DNA of 64,000 bases from an uncultured Pedobacter sp. (GTDB lineage: Bacteria > Bacteroidota > Bacteroidia > Sphingobacteriales > Sphingobacteriaceae), in contig NZ_CAMLIG010000007.1 in the NCBI RefSeq assembly GCF_946480185.1, forward strand, positions 62,001-126,000. Direction: 5' to 3'. Every line of letters begins with the position of its first letter. Within the stretch, counting starts at the first letter, position 1. Positions 8,710 to 16,340 of this stretch are shown one piece after another. A program made the translations under genes and the position numbers. The notes under the pieces are model-generated. The model was given only the letters and a program-made list of their open reading frames with translations, was not told where the DNA came from and ran no database searches.

Positions 8710-11700
8710 ATGGACACAGCTTACCAGCAATTAATTTATAAAATAGACGATTTTATCAGAAAGTACTATCTGAATAAGCTAGTGCGTGGCTTAATTTGGT
8801 GGGTCGCTATTTCCCTAATTAGCTATTTAGTTTTCATTATTTCCGAGTATTATGGCTATTTCAACATTGCAATTAGAAGTATTATTTTTTACGGGTTTAT
8901 AGCCTCGCAATTAATTTTAGTTTGGTTTTTAATTGCAAGATATTTGGTTGCTTATTTCAAGTTAGGTAAAACCATTGGTCATCAACAAGCTTCAATAATC
9001 ATTGGAAATCACTTTCCTGAGATCAAAGACAAACTCATCAACACCTTAGAATTAAAACAACTGGCAACAGAAAATCCGGAACAAAAACAATTAATTGAAG
9101 CCAGTATTAACCAAAGAATAGCCAACTTTAAACCCATTCCTTTTGTTGCGGCGGTAAACCTAGCGGAAAACAAAAAGTACATCAGCTACGCATTGATCCC
9201 CATTTTCGTGGTGATTTTACTTGCCTTTGCGGCACCATCCATATTAACAGAAGGCACAGAAAGAATCATCAACCATCAGGTTTTTTATAAAAAGAAGGCC
9301 CCTTTTACTTTTAATGTTTTAAACAAGAATTTAGTTGCTCGCCAAGGAGATGACTTAACATTAAACCTGAAAATTACCGGCAACCAAGTACCCGAAGAAG
9401 TTTATTTGGTTGATGGCGTGAACACTTTTAAGCTCAATAAAAAAGACATCATTAATTTTAGTTACGATTTTAAAAATCTGCAAAAAGACAAACATATCCG
9501 TTTTCAGGCCGGCGAGTTTTTTTCTGATGAATTTGTGATTGAAGTAAAAAAGAAACCAGCACTTTTGAGCTATAAGGTAGATTTAATTTATCCAAGCTAT
9601 ATCAGAAAACCATCTGAAACTTTAAACAATCCTGGAGATTTAACCATCCCAGCCGGGACCGTTGCCAAATGGACTTTTAATACCGAGTATGTTGATGAAG
9701 TTGCTTTAGCCATTAACAATCAGGCAACAGCCACAACAAATAATGCTAAAAACCAATTTACCAAGGAGACCCGCATTTTAAAAGGTGGAAAATACAGCCT
9801 GTTTTTAAAAAATAAGGAATCTGCAATTAGCGATTCTGTAAGCTATAGTTTAAATGTAATTGCTGATGAATTTCCAAAAATTGAAGTGCAGGAAAGGCTT
9901 GACTCTGCAAACGTAAATGTGCTATATTTCATCGGAAATGCAAGCGATGATTATGGTTTAACATCTTTATCTTTCCACTACCAGCTGCTAAAATCTGTCG
10001 ATAAAAAACGCGAAGGGAAATCATTTTCTGTCCCTGTAAACTTCAGCAAAGGTCTTTTGCAAAGTAATTTCTTTTACGTATGGCCGTTAAAGCAACTAGG
10101 AATTCGGCCTGGCGAAGAGGTTTCTTACTATTTTGATGTTGCTGATAACGATGGGGTAAACGGTGCAAAACATACACAATCTGTAAAACGGATTTACAAA
10201 TTGGCGAGCAAAACAGAACAGGTTGCCAAGTTAGAGGAAAGCGCCACCAGCATCCAAAATAAAATGCAACAAGCCATTAAAAAGGCGGATAAAATACAGC
10301 AAGAAACAAAAAAGTTGAGTCGGGATTTGATGGATCAAAAAACCATTGACTATGAGCAAAAGAAACGCATTGAAGATTTAGTTGCACAAAAAAAGGAATT
10401 TGAGAAGTTAATTGAGGATATCCAAAAAAGCGGAAAGCAAAATTTAGAGCAATCCAAAGATTTAGAAAAACAGAACAAAGATTTGTTGGAGAAACAAAAA
10501 CAGATTCAGGATTTATTTGAGAATGTGCTTGATAACAAAACAAAAGAACTGTTAGAAAACTTGCAGAAACTGGTGGATAAAAACCAGAAAGAAATGAGTC
10601 AAGACGAGCTGCAAAAAATGCAGGTTGACAATAAATCTTTACAAAAAGAACTCGACAGAATTTTGGAGCTCTACAAAAAATTAGCGGTTGAACAGAAACT
10701 GAACAATACTATTGACAAGTTGCAGGAACTTTCGAAAAAACAGGAAGCTTTAAGTAACGAGGCAAAATCAAAACCTACTGAAGACATCAAAAAAGAGCAA
10801 GCTCAGTTAAAAAAGGATTTTGAAGGCATTAAGAAAGATTTAAAAGAGGTACAGGAGAAGAACGAGCTTTTAGAAAACCCCGAAGATTTTAATATAGATA
10901 AAGAAGACCAGCAAGCGGTTGACAAAGATTTAGATAATGCCGATAAAAACTTGGACAGCAATAAAAAACAGGAGGCCTCAAAAGCACAAAAAAGTGCTTC
11001 GCAAAAAATGCAAAACCTTGCCCAAAAATTAAAGAACAGCATGCAAGACGGAAAGGAAGATGAAAACCAAGTGAATGAACAACAATTGCGGATGATTTTA
11101 AAGAACTTGCTTAAAACTTCTTTTGACCAGGAAAAACTGATGCTTGACTTTAAAAACACGAATCAGGACGATCCAAACTTTGTAAAACTGGGGCAAAAAC
11201 AGGTAGAAATTAAAGAAAATTTAAAAACCGTTGAAGATAGTTTGTACAGTTTAAGCAAACTGGTGCCGCAAATACAATCAACTGTTAACAAAGAAATTCA
11301 AAATATCAACCAGCAAGTTAATGCTGCGCTAGAGCAGATTACGGAGCGAAAAATTGATGAAGCAAACAGAAATCAGCAATTTGCTTTAACCGGAATTAAC
11401 AATTTGGCTTTAATGTTGAGTGAAGCGCTACAGCAACTGCAAAATGCCATGAAAAATGCAAAACCGGGTGGTAAGGGAGGAGAACCTAAACCGGGTTTAT
11501 CAGAACTATCTGAAATGCAAAAACAGTTGAACAAAAATATGCAAAAAGCAAAAGACGCCATGCAACAGCAAGGTATTATGCCAGGGCAAAAAGGTTCAAA
11601 AGAGCTATCAGAAAGTTTGGCCAAGATGGCACAACAACAGCAAATGATTAGAGAGGCTTTGCAAGACGTAAACAACAGTTTAAACAAGGACGGACAAGGA

Positions 11701-12036
11701 AAACTGGGAAATTTGGAAAAAATAATGAAACAAATGGAACAAACCGAGACTGATCTCGTAAACAGACGTATTACACAAGAAGCTTTAACCAGGCAACAAG
11801 AAATACAAACAAGATTATTAGAAGCCGAGAAGGCCGACCGAGAAAGAGAACAGGATAATAAAAGAGAAAGCAAAGCGCCAAAAGAGTTTTATCCAAATTA
11901 TAATTTAATTTTGGATGAATACCAAAAACTTAAAACAAAGGAAGTGCAACAAATTAAAACGGTGCCGCCTGCTTTAAACTATTTTTATAAGAATAAAATA
12001 ACCGAATACTTTAAAACATTAAATTTGGGAGAGTAA
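8710..12036 (+). CDS. DUF4175-family membrane-anchored coiled-coil protein
   Basis: A 1108-residue protein. The N-terminus has hydrophobic segments at about residues 26-50, 55-80 and 155-178, the usual DUF4175 membrane anchor. An extracytoplasmic beta-rich part follows to about residue 500. Residues about 500-1060 are a long Lys/Gln/Glu-rich coiled coil with many MQ, KQ and QQQ repeats and a Gly-rich break near 920 (PGGKGGEPKPG). The family is common in Bacteroidota and has no established function; an envelope or structural role is plausible. It is followed after 2 bp by the RsbW-like gene, so the two are co-transcribed. Start supported by the immediate membrane-anchor sequence. Confidence 0.85.
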   Translation: MDTAYQQLIYKIDDFIRKYYLNKLVRGLIWWVAISLISYLVFIISEYYGYFNIAIRSIIFYGFIASQLILVWFLIARYLVAYFKLGKTIGHQQASIIIGNHFPEIKDKLINTLELKQLATENPEQKQLIEASINQRIANFKPIPFVAAVNLAENKKYISYALIPIFVVILLAFAAPSILTEGTERIINHQVFYKKKAPFTFNVLNKNLVARQGDDLTLNLKITGNQVPEEVYLVDGVNTFKLNKKDIINFSYDFKNLQKDKHIRFQAGEFFSDEFVIEVKKKPALLSYKVDLIYPSYIRKPSETLNNPGDLTIPAGTVAKWTFNTEYVDEVALAINNQATATTNNAKNQFTKETRILKGGKYSLFLKNKESAISDSVSYSLNVIADEFPKIEVQERLDSANVNVLYFIGNASDDYGLTSLSFHYQLLKSVDKKREGKSFSVPVNFSKGLLQSNFFYVWPLKQLGIRPGEEVSYYFDVADNDGVNGAKHTQSVKRIYKLASKTEQVAKLEESATSIQNKMQQAIKKADKIQQETKKLSRDLMDQKTIDYEQKKRIEDLVAQKKEFEKLIEDIQKSGKQNLEQSKDLEKQNKDLLEKQKQIQDLFENVLDNKTKELLENLQKLVDKNQKEMSQDELQKMQVDNKSLQKELDRILELYKKLAVEQKLNNTIDKLQELSKKQEALSNEAKSKPTEDIKKEQAQLKKDFEGIKKDLKEVQEKNELLENPEDFNIDKEDQQAVDKDLDNADKNLDSNKKQEASKAQKSASQKMQNLAQKLKNSMQDGKEDENQVNEQQLRMILKNLLKTSFDQEKLMLDFKNTNQDDPNFVKLGQKQVEIKENLKTVEDSLYSLSKLVPQIQSTVNKEIQNINQQVNAALEQITERKIDEANRNQQFALTGINNLALMLSEALQQLQNAMKNAKPGGKGGEPKPGLSELSEMQKQLNKNMQKAKDAMQQQGIMPGQKGSKELSESLAKMAQQQQMIREALQDVNNSLNKDGQGKLGNLEKIMKQMEQTETDLVNRRITQEALTRQQEIQTRLLEAEKADREREQDNKRESKAPKEFYPNYNLILDEYQKLKTKEVQQIKTVPPALNYFYKNKITEYFKTLNLGE

Positions 12037-12038
12037 AT

Positions 12039-12470
12039 ATGGACAATTTCACAGAAACTATTATGGATAACGAGTTATATTCTCTGCAACTGCCATCAAA
12101 TAGCGAAAGCATAGCTGTGCTTGAAAATTTTATTGATGACCTTGTGGAAAAGCTGGAAATTGGCGAAGATGTATATGCTAATTTGATGACTTGCTTAAAC
12201 GAAGCCATTACCAATGCCATTTACCATGGCAACAAACAGGATCCTAACAAAAAGGTATATGTAAACTTAGACGTTATTTTAAACAAGCGCTTGGTTTTTA
12301 CAGTTACTGATGAAGGCGAAGGTTTTGATTTTAACAATATCCCTGACCCAACAGATTTAGATAATTTAGAAAAATTGACCGGACGTGGTGTTTTTATCAT
12401 GAAACGTTTGGCAGATCAGTGTATTTTTAATACGCGTGGTAACGAAGTGGAATTGCATTTTAGATATTAA
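12039..12470 (+). CDS. RsbW-type anti-sigma / serine kinase-like ATP-binding protein
   Basis: A 143-residue HATPase_c_2 protein. The N box LNEAITNAIYHGNK, the G1 box TDEGEGFDF and the G2 segment GRGVFIMKRLAD are all present, so ATP binding is likely. Such proteins usually act as anti-sigma factors or kinases of anti-anti-sigma proteins, but no STAS partner or sigma factor lies nearby. It sits between the DUF4175 gene (2 bp) and ybeY (1-bp stop/start overlap, TAATG), a tightly coupled trio. The biological partner is unknown. Confidence 0.85.
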   Translation: MDNFTETIMDNELYSLQLPSNSESIAVLENFIDDLVEKLEIGEDVYANLMTCLNEAITNAIYHGNKQDPNKKVYVNLDVILNKRLVFTVTDEGEGFDFNNIPDPTDLDNLEKLTGRGVFIMKRLADQCIFNTRGNEVELHFRY

Positions 12471-12901
12471 TGAGCGTAATTCCGATCAACTTTTTTTCTG
12501 AAGAAACAGATTTTAAGCCTAAAAAGGTTAAAGCCCTGCGCAATTGGCTTTTAAAAAGTATTGGGGCAGAAAAATATAGTTTGGAAGAACTCAATTTTAT
12601 TTATTGTTCTGATGAATACCTACTGAAGATCAACAAAGAATATTTAAACCACGATACTTATACCGATACCGTAACCTTTGATAACTCGGAAATAAAAGGC
12701 AAAATTTTAGGCGATATTTTTATCAGTATTGATAGAGTTAGAGAAAACGCAAAAACCTTTTCTACAACTACCGAAGACGAATTACACCGCGTGATGATTC
12801 ACAGTACCTTGCACCTGCTTGGCTATAAAGACAAATCCACAAAAGATAAAACCGAAATGACTGCCAAAGAAAACGAATATTTGCAGTTGAGGGAATTTTA
12901 A
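12470..12901 (+). CDS. ybeY: Endoribonuclease YbeY
   Basis: A 143-residue rRNA-maturation and quality-control RNase. The metal-site motif reads MIHSTLHLLGYKDKS: the first two histidines of the usual HGxLHLxGYxH pattern are present, while the third position is Asp, a variant I recall as normal in Bacteroidota YbeY. The strand upstream (TDTVTFDNSEIKGKILGDIFISID) is typical. The ATG overlaps the stop of the preceding ATPase gene by one base. In many Bacteroidota mnmG follows, but here it does not. Identification is firm. Confidence 0.92.
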   Translation: MSVIPINFFSEETDFKPKKVKALRNWLLKSIGAEKYSLEELNFIYCSDEYLLKINKEYLNHDTYTDTVTFDNSEIKGKILGDIFISIDRVRENAKTFSTTTEDELHRVMIHSTLHLLGYKDKSTKDKTEMTAKENEYLQLREF

Positions 12902-13098
12902 AATCTTTTCACTCCACCCAGCTACCGATATCGGATGTGGATTATCAAGTTTTATCTAAAAAACAAGTCGCATTTCTTATTTACTGAGTTGCCATACAAG
13001 CTGTATTAAACTGCAAAACTGCTCCTTCCCAAAAGTCCAAAAACAACATTGGAACAAACATTGCGTATCCATTCCAAAACAATTAAATCATTTAAAAC

Positions 13099-13698
13099 AT
13101 GTTGAAACTTAACAGCATAAACATTTTAGTTTTTTTGATGTTGGGCTTTACGGCCTGCAATAACGGAGAAGGCAAGGTTCAAAACCAAACAGATACCCTA
13201 GCAAATACCCATAATGATTCCCTAATGGTACAACCTAATTTTGTGTTGCAACCAGGCGAAGCGGCAGGTAAAATTAAATTAGGAGAAGATACTGAATTGC
13301 TGTTTCAAGAAATGGGAAGGCCCGACTCTAGTGATGCGGCTATGCAAAAAATGGTGGCTTTTTGGTACCAGAGGCATGACAGAACAAAACCATCCACCGC
13401 TATTTATGCAGCAAGAGATACCGGGGATCTACCAAAATCAAGAGTCAAACAAATCAGGGTGACCGCTCCTCATTTTAAAACCACCGAGGGCATTGGCATA
13501 GGTTCTACTTTAAATGAACTTAAAGAAGCTTTTACGCTCAGCCAAATTAAGTTCAATGAAGATGCACCTCGTTTACCACAAGTTTGGGACAGCAACGATG
13601 GAATTGCTTTTGAAATAAACAGTCGGCAACAATGTACTGCAGTAATTATTCATCAAAAGGATGAGGCATTAAAATCCACCTATTTACCCTTACGTTAG
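13099..13698 (+). CDS. Lipoprotein of unknown function
   Basis: A 199-residue protein with a lipoprotein signal (hydrophobic residues 8-17, lipobox GFTAC, Cys20) followed by an Asn/Asp/Gln-rich linker. The mature domain is rich in short beta strands and has LQPGEAAGKIKLGEDTELLFQEMGRPD, and later GIGIGSTLNELKEAF, two similar segments that suggest an internal repeat of a small alpha/beta unit. It is probably anchored in the outer membrane or faces the periplasm. I do not recognise a named family. It is preceded by 197 bp without features and followed by a palindromic terminator-like site. Confidence 0.75.
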   Translation: MLKLNSINILVFLMLGFTACNNGEGKVQNQTDTLANTHNDSLMVQPNFVLQPGEAAGKIKLGEDTELLFQEMGRPDSSDAAMQKMVAFWYQRHDRTKPSTAIYAARDTGDLPKSRVKQIRVTAPHFKTTEGIGIGSTLNELKEAFTLSQIKFNEDAPRLPQVWDSNDGIAFEINSRQQCTAVIIHQKDEALKSTYLPLR

Positions 13699-13719
13699 CT
13701 TATAAAAAGATAGAAGAGG

Positions 13720-13740
13720 ATGCAATGCATTGCATTTTTT
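13720..13740 (+). terminator. Terminator-like palindrome after the lipoprotein gene
   Basis: A perfect 16-bp palindrome (ATGCAATG-CATTGCAT, 13720-13735) runs straight into T residues, 22 bp after the stop codon. A 6-bp stem with a 4-nt loop plus the T-run would work as a weak rho-independent terminator. Confidence 0.55.
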
Positions 13741-13819
13741 GCTTTTTGTGCGTAAAGCCTTTTAAGTATTGCTTTTATCAGTTCTTCATCAGTTCTTAGA
13801 GGGAACTAACGCAGACCAT

Positions 13820-13859
13820 CTTCGGTGATCCTACGTTAAAAAACGTAAGATCACCGAAG
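13820..13859. other. Strong 18-bp hairpin
   Basis: CTTCGGTGATCCTACGTT and its near-exact complement (one mismatch) are separated by AAAA. There is no T-run, so it is not an obvious terminator. The surrounding 13741-14069 stretch has no ORF; it also contains a tandem TCAGTTCTT duplication near 13780-13800. Could be a REP-like element or a structured RNA. Confidence 0.5.
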
Positions 13860-14069
13860 GAATCCCGGAGAAGCTATGAATAAACCACCTAGAAAAGCCT
13901 CATGAGTGAATTGCTGAAGATTCTTAAAACCTGCTGTACGGACTATCGAAAACGGATTACATTTGAATGCTAACACAGAACAAAATGCTTATTGTCAGAC
14001 AAATACAAGATCGTTAATTTGTAAAATTTAAAGCGCTTTCTTAAATTTATAAGAACAAACATTTAGCTG

Positions 14070-14375
14070 ATGGCAATTAGTAAAAACCCCTTATTAAAAG
14101 GTTTTAGTGGGCATATTGATAAAACTTATGTGGTGAAACAATACCCTGGAGACCGGACTGTGATTACCGCTTACCCGGATATGAGCAAGGTAAAACCTAG
14201 TAAAGCACAGCTGAAGGCAAAAGCAGATTTCGCCAATGCAGTTGCCTATGCTAAACAGGTGATGAACAATGGGAATGAAAAACTGAAGGCTCAGGAGCGC
14301 TTAGCAAAAAGAAAAGGGAGCTTATACCATGCCCTTATTGCAGAGTATATGAGCAATATGAAGTTAAGGGGTTAG
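14070..14375 (+). CDS. Small basic protein of unknown function
   Basis: A 101-residue, lysine-rich soluble protein beginning MAISKNPLLKGFSGHIDKT. The N-terminal half looks like short beta strands (TYVVKQYPGDRTVITAYPDM) and the C-terminal half is a long amphipathic helix (KAQLKAKADFANAVAYAKQVM). No signal peptide and no recognised catalytic motif. I recall similar short proteins in other Bacteroidota but no function. It is a lone gene; the minus-strand RNA candidate with its own terminator lies beyond its stop. Confidence 0.65.
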   Translation: MAISKNPLLKGFSGHIDKTYVVKQYPGDRTVITAYPDMSKVKPSKAQLKAKADFANAVAYAKQVMNNGNEKLKAQERLAKRKGSLYHALIAEYMSNMKLRG

Positions 14376-14433
14376 GCTCTCCTATTTTCAACAAAGCCAA
14401 AAACTCAAAAATATTTTAATTTAATAATGTACT

Positions 14434-14468
14434 AAAAAAAGCAAAGCTCCAACGGGGAGAAGGAGCTT
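14434..14468 (-). terminator. Rho-independent terminator reading the minus strand
   Basis: AAGCTCC (14444-14450) and GGAGCTT (14462-14468) make a 7-bp stem. On the minus strand it is followed by GC and then seven T (the A-run 14434-14440). On the plus strand there is no T-run, so it terminates minus-strand transcripts, namely the tRNA-like RNA candidate just upstream. Confidence 0.65.
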
Positions 14469-14499
14469 AAACTAACCAATTATAAACCTAAAATAGAGT

Positions 14500-14600
14500 T
14501 GCAGAGGAAGGAATCGGACCTTCTGTTGCTGCCATACAGCCCTCTGCCGATGGTTAAATTCCCATAACCGCTACAAATATAGATGTCGATTTCTAATTCC
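14500..14600 (-). ncRNA. Candidate small RNA with a tRNA-like fold
   Basis: On the minus strand, GCAGAG (14547-14542) can pair with CTCTGC (14506-14501). Between them lie a small hairpin (GCTG/CAGC, loop TATGG) and a tRNA-like T arm, GAAGG-TCCGATT-CCTTC, with the acceptor-like end followed by A. A terminator follows 32 bp downstream. This is a closed three-way junction of about 48 nt without D and anticodon arms, so it is not a decodable tRNA. A GGTTATGGG..TTAACC segment upstream may extend the structure to about 14573. The 5' end is a guess. Alternatives: a decayed tRNA or an attachment-site remnant. Confidence 0.4.
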
Positions 14601-14793
14601 AATACCCAAGACTGCTATTTAACCATTTGATAACATATTAGTGATTTAGACGCTCTAAATACTGCAAAGAAATGATAAAAACCGAGTGTTTACCGCATCC
14701 ACCTCTACTATTTCCCCATTAGGTTTATAAAAAGCAAAACAATAGGATGATGAGGTTAATCAATATATGGCACACCCATTTCAACTTCTATTT
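14601..14793. other. Intergenic region downstream of msrA
   Basis: About 190 bp after the msrA stop. A minus-strand frame reads FAFYKPNGEIVEVDAVNTRF, which looks protein-like but lacks a start and is bounded by stops within about 35 codons. It may be a small gene remnant; I see nothing firmer. Confidence 0.2.
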
Positions 14794-15345
14794 TTATTCC
14801 TCCAACGCTTCTTTATTTAACATCTCCGCGTATTTAGCCCGTAGTTTGGCCACTTTAGGCTCAATAACAGCTCTGCAATAACCCGCATATTGATTTTGGT
14901 TGTAATAGTTTTGATGATATTTTTCTGCTGGAAAATAATTGTTCAAAGGCTCAAGCTCGGTTACAATTGGCCTACCAAAAACCGGAGCAAGCTCCAACAA
15001 AACACTTTCGGCAATCTTCTTCTGCTCTTCATTATGATAATAAATTCCGGATCTATATTGAGTGCCCGCATCAGCACCTTGGCGGTTTAAACTTGTAGGG
15101 TCATGGCTGGTCATAAAAACGTTCAGCAAATCTTTGTAACTCAACACATCTGCATCAAAAGTAACCTGTACCACTTCAACATAGCCAGAAACTCCACTAC
15201 AAACTATTTCATAGCTGGGGTTTGGAATTAACCCATTAGCGTAACCAGATTCAACTTTTATTACTCCTTTTAAACGTTGTACAACCGCCTCCGTACACCA
15301 AAAACATCCGCCTCCAATAGTTGCTATTTCTATGTGATCTGCCAT
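14794..15345 (-). CDS. msrA: Peptide-methionine (S)-S-oxide reductase
   Basis: A 183-residue MsrA. The active-site motif GGCFWCTEA is at residues 12-20 with catalytic Cys14. The family segments SGVSGYVEVVQVTFD, HDPTSLNRQGADAGTQYRSGIY and EKYHQNYY are all in place. It repairs oxidised methionine in proteins using thioredoxin. No signal peptide, so it acts in the cytoplasm. It lies 26 bp after egtD on the same strand and is probably the last gene of that operon, which would combine methionine repair with a possible ergothioneine-type thiol function. Resolving cysteines near the C-terminus are not obvious (NQYAGYCRAV has one). Identification firm. Confidence 0.95.
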   Translation of the reverse strand: MADHIEIATIGGGCFWCTEAVVQRLKGVIKVESGYANGLIPNPSYEIVCSGVSGYVEVVQVTFDADVLSYKDLLNVFMTSHDPTSLNRQGADAGTQYRSGIYYHNEEQKKIAESVLLELAPVFGRPIVTELEPLNNYFPAEKYHQNYYNQNQYAGYCRAVIEPKVAKLRAKYAEMLNKEALEE

Positions 15346-15371
15346 TTTATTTCTATCTAATTAAATACAAG

Positions 15372-16340
15372 TTAAGCTTTACAAAGTAAGCTGTCCGTAA
15401 AATATTGTTTACTATCTAAAAAATGTTTTACAACTGAAAAGCCAGAATGTTTTGACATCCATTCAATCTCTTTAAAGCTATATTTTTTTGATTGCTCTGT
15501 CCATATCAATTCATCTTTAGTAAAACTAATAATGGTATTGCTATTCGGCAATAAAACGGTTTGTTCGGCCAAACTCACCAGATAGCTAAAAAGTTCGCCA
15601 TTTCTGGGATTATAGTAACAGTAAAAATCAAATTGATTGATATTAAAATTTGCAGCTAACTCCCTGTTCATCCTTTTTAATAAATTAAGATTAAAACGCT
15701 TGGTTATTCCGCTAGGATCTGAGTAAGCCTGATAAATGGTCTGCGGATTTTTCTGTAAATCAATACCCATTAGCAACTTATCGCCTTGTTTCATGGCATT
15801 ATGGAAAAGTTTCATCAATACGAATGCTTCATCCTTAGCATAATTGCCAATGTTACTTCCTAAAAACAACAGTAAACTTTGTTGCTTATTTGTTTTTTTA
15901 AGATTTGTTAAAACTTCAAAATAATCGCCAACTTCTGGTTTAATACTCAGATCTGGTAAGCTGGACTGCAAACTTTCCGTGAGCATGTTCATTGCTTCCC
16001 GCGAGATGTCTATCGGGATATAATCGAAATTCACCTTTTGACGGAGGAGATATTTTAACAGATTAAAAGTTTTAGTCCCGTCGCCGGCACCGAGTTCAAT
16101 CACATTGAAAGGCTGGTTAAACTTTAAGTTCTGGAAAATATCTTCCGCTTGCGATGCTAAAATCTCGTATTCGCAGTTGCTGAGGTAATATTCCGGCATT
16201 TCCATAATCTCTTTGAATATCCGGCTTCCTTCATCGTCATAAAAATATTTAGACGACAGGAACTTTTCTTTTGCCGTTAACCCCGCCACCACATCTTGTT
16301 CAAAGGTATTTAACATATCAACCTTAAAATCTGTATCCAA
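15372..16340 (-). CDS. egtD: L-histidine N-alpha-methyltransferase (EgtD-like)
   Basis: A 322-residue SAM-dependent methyltransferase of the EgtD/DUF2260 family. The N-terminus has the family segment FLSSKYFYDDEGSRIF and MPEYYLSNCEYEIL; motif I is ELGAGDGTK at residues 82-90; the C-terminus carries FTKDELIWTEQSKKYS. EgtD makes hercynine, the precursor of ergothioneine. EgtB, which normally accompanies it, is not in this window, so the true product is uncertain. Its start lies 17 bp inside the end of the metallophosphoesterase gene, and msrA follows 26 bp later. A role in redox protection would suit the pairing with msrA. Confidence 0.88.
   Translation of the reverse strand: MDTDFKVDMLNTFEQDVVAGLTAKEKFLSSKYFYDDEGSRIFKEIMEMPEYYLSNCEYEILASQAEDIFQNLKFNQPFNVIELGAGDGTKTFNLLKYLLRQKVNFDYIPIDISREAMNMLTESLQSSLPDLSIKPEVGDYFEVLTNLKKTNKQQSLLLFLGSNIGNYAKDEAFVLMKLFHNAMKQGDKLLMGIDLQKNPQTIYQAYSDPSGITKRFNLNLLKRMNRELAANFNINQFDFYCYYNPRNGELFSYLVSLAEQTVLLPNSNTIISFTKDELIWTEQSKKYSFKEIEWMSKHSGFSVVKHFLDSKQYFTDSLLCKA

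Noticed and set aside
11373..11873. 166-residue Cys/Ser-rich ORF on the minus strand
   Set aside because: It is antisense to the coiled-coil part of the DUF4175 gene; the odd composition mirrors Gln/Lys codons on the other strand. Same for 10277-10543 and 10803-11159.
14500..14575. Canonical tRNA gene
   Set aside because: A T arm and acceptor-like stem can be drawn, but no anticodon or D arm fits, so it is listed only as a tRNA-like RNA candidate.
14640..14760. Minus-strand frame FAFYKPNGEIVEVDAVNTRF
   Set aside because: Looks coding but is bounded by stops, lacks a start codon and is under 40 codons.
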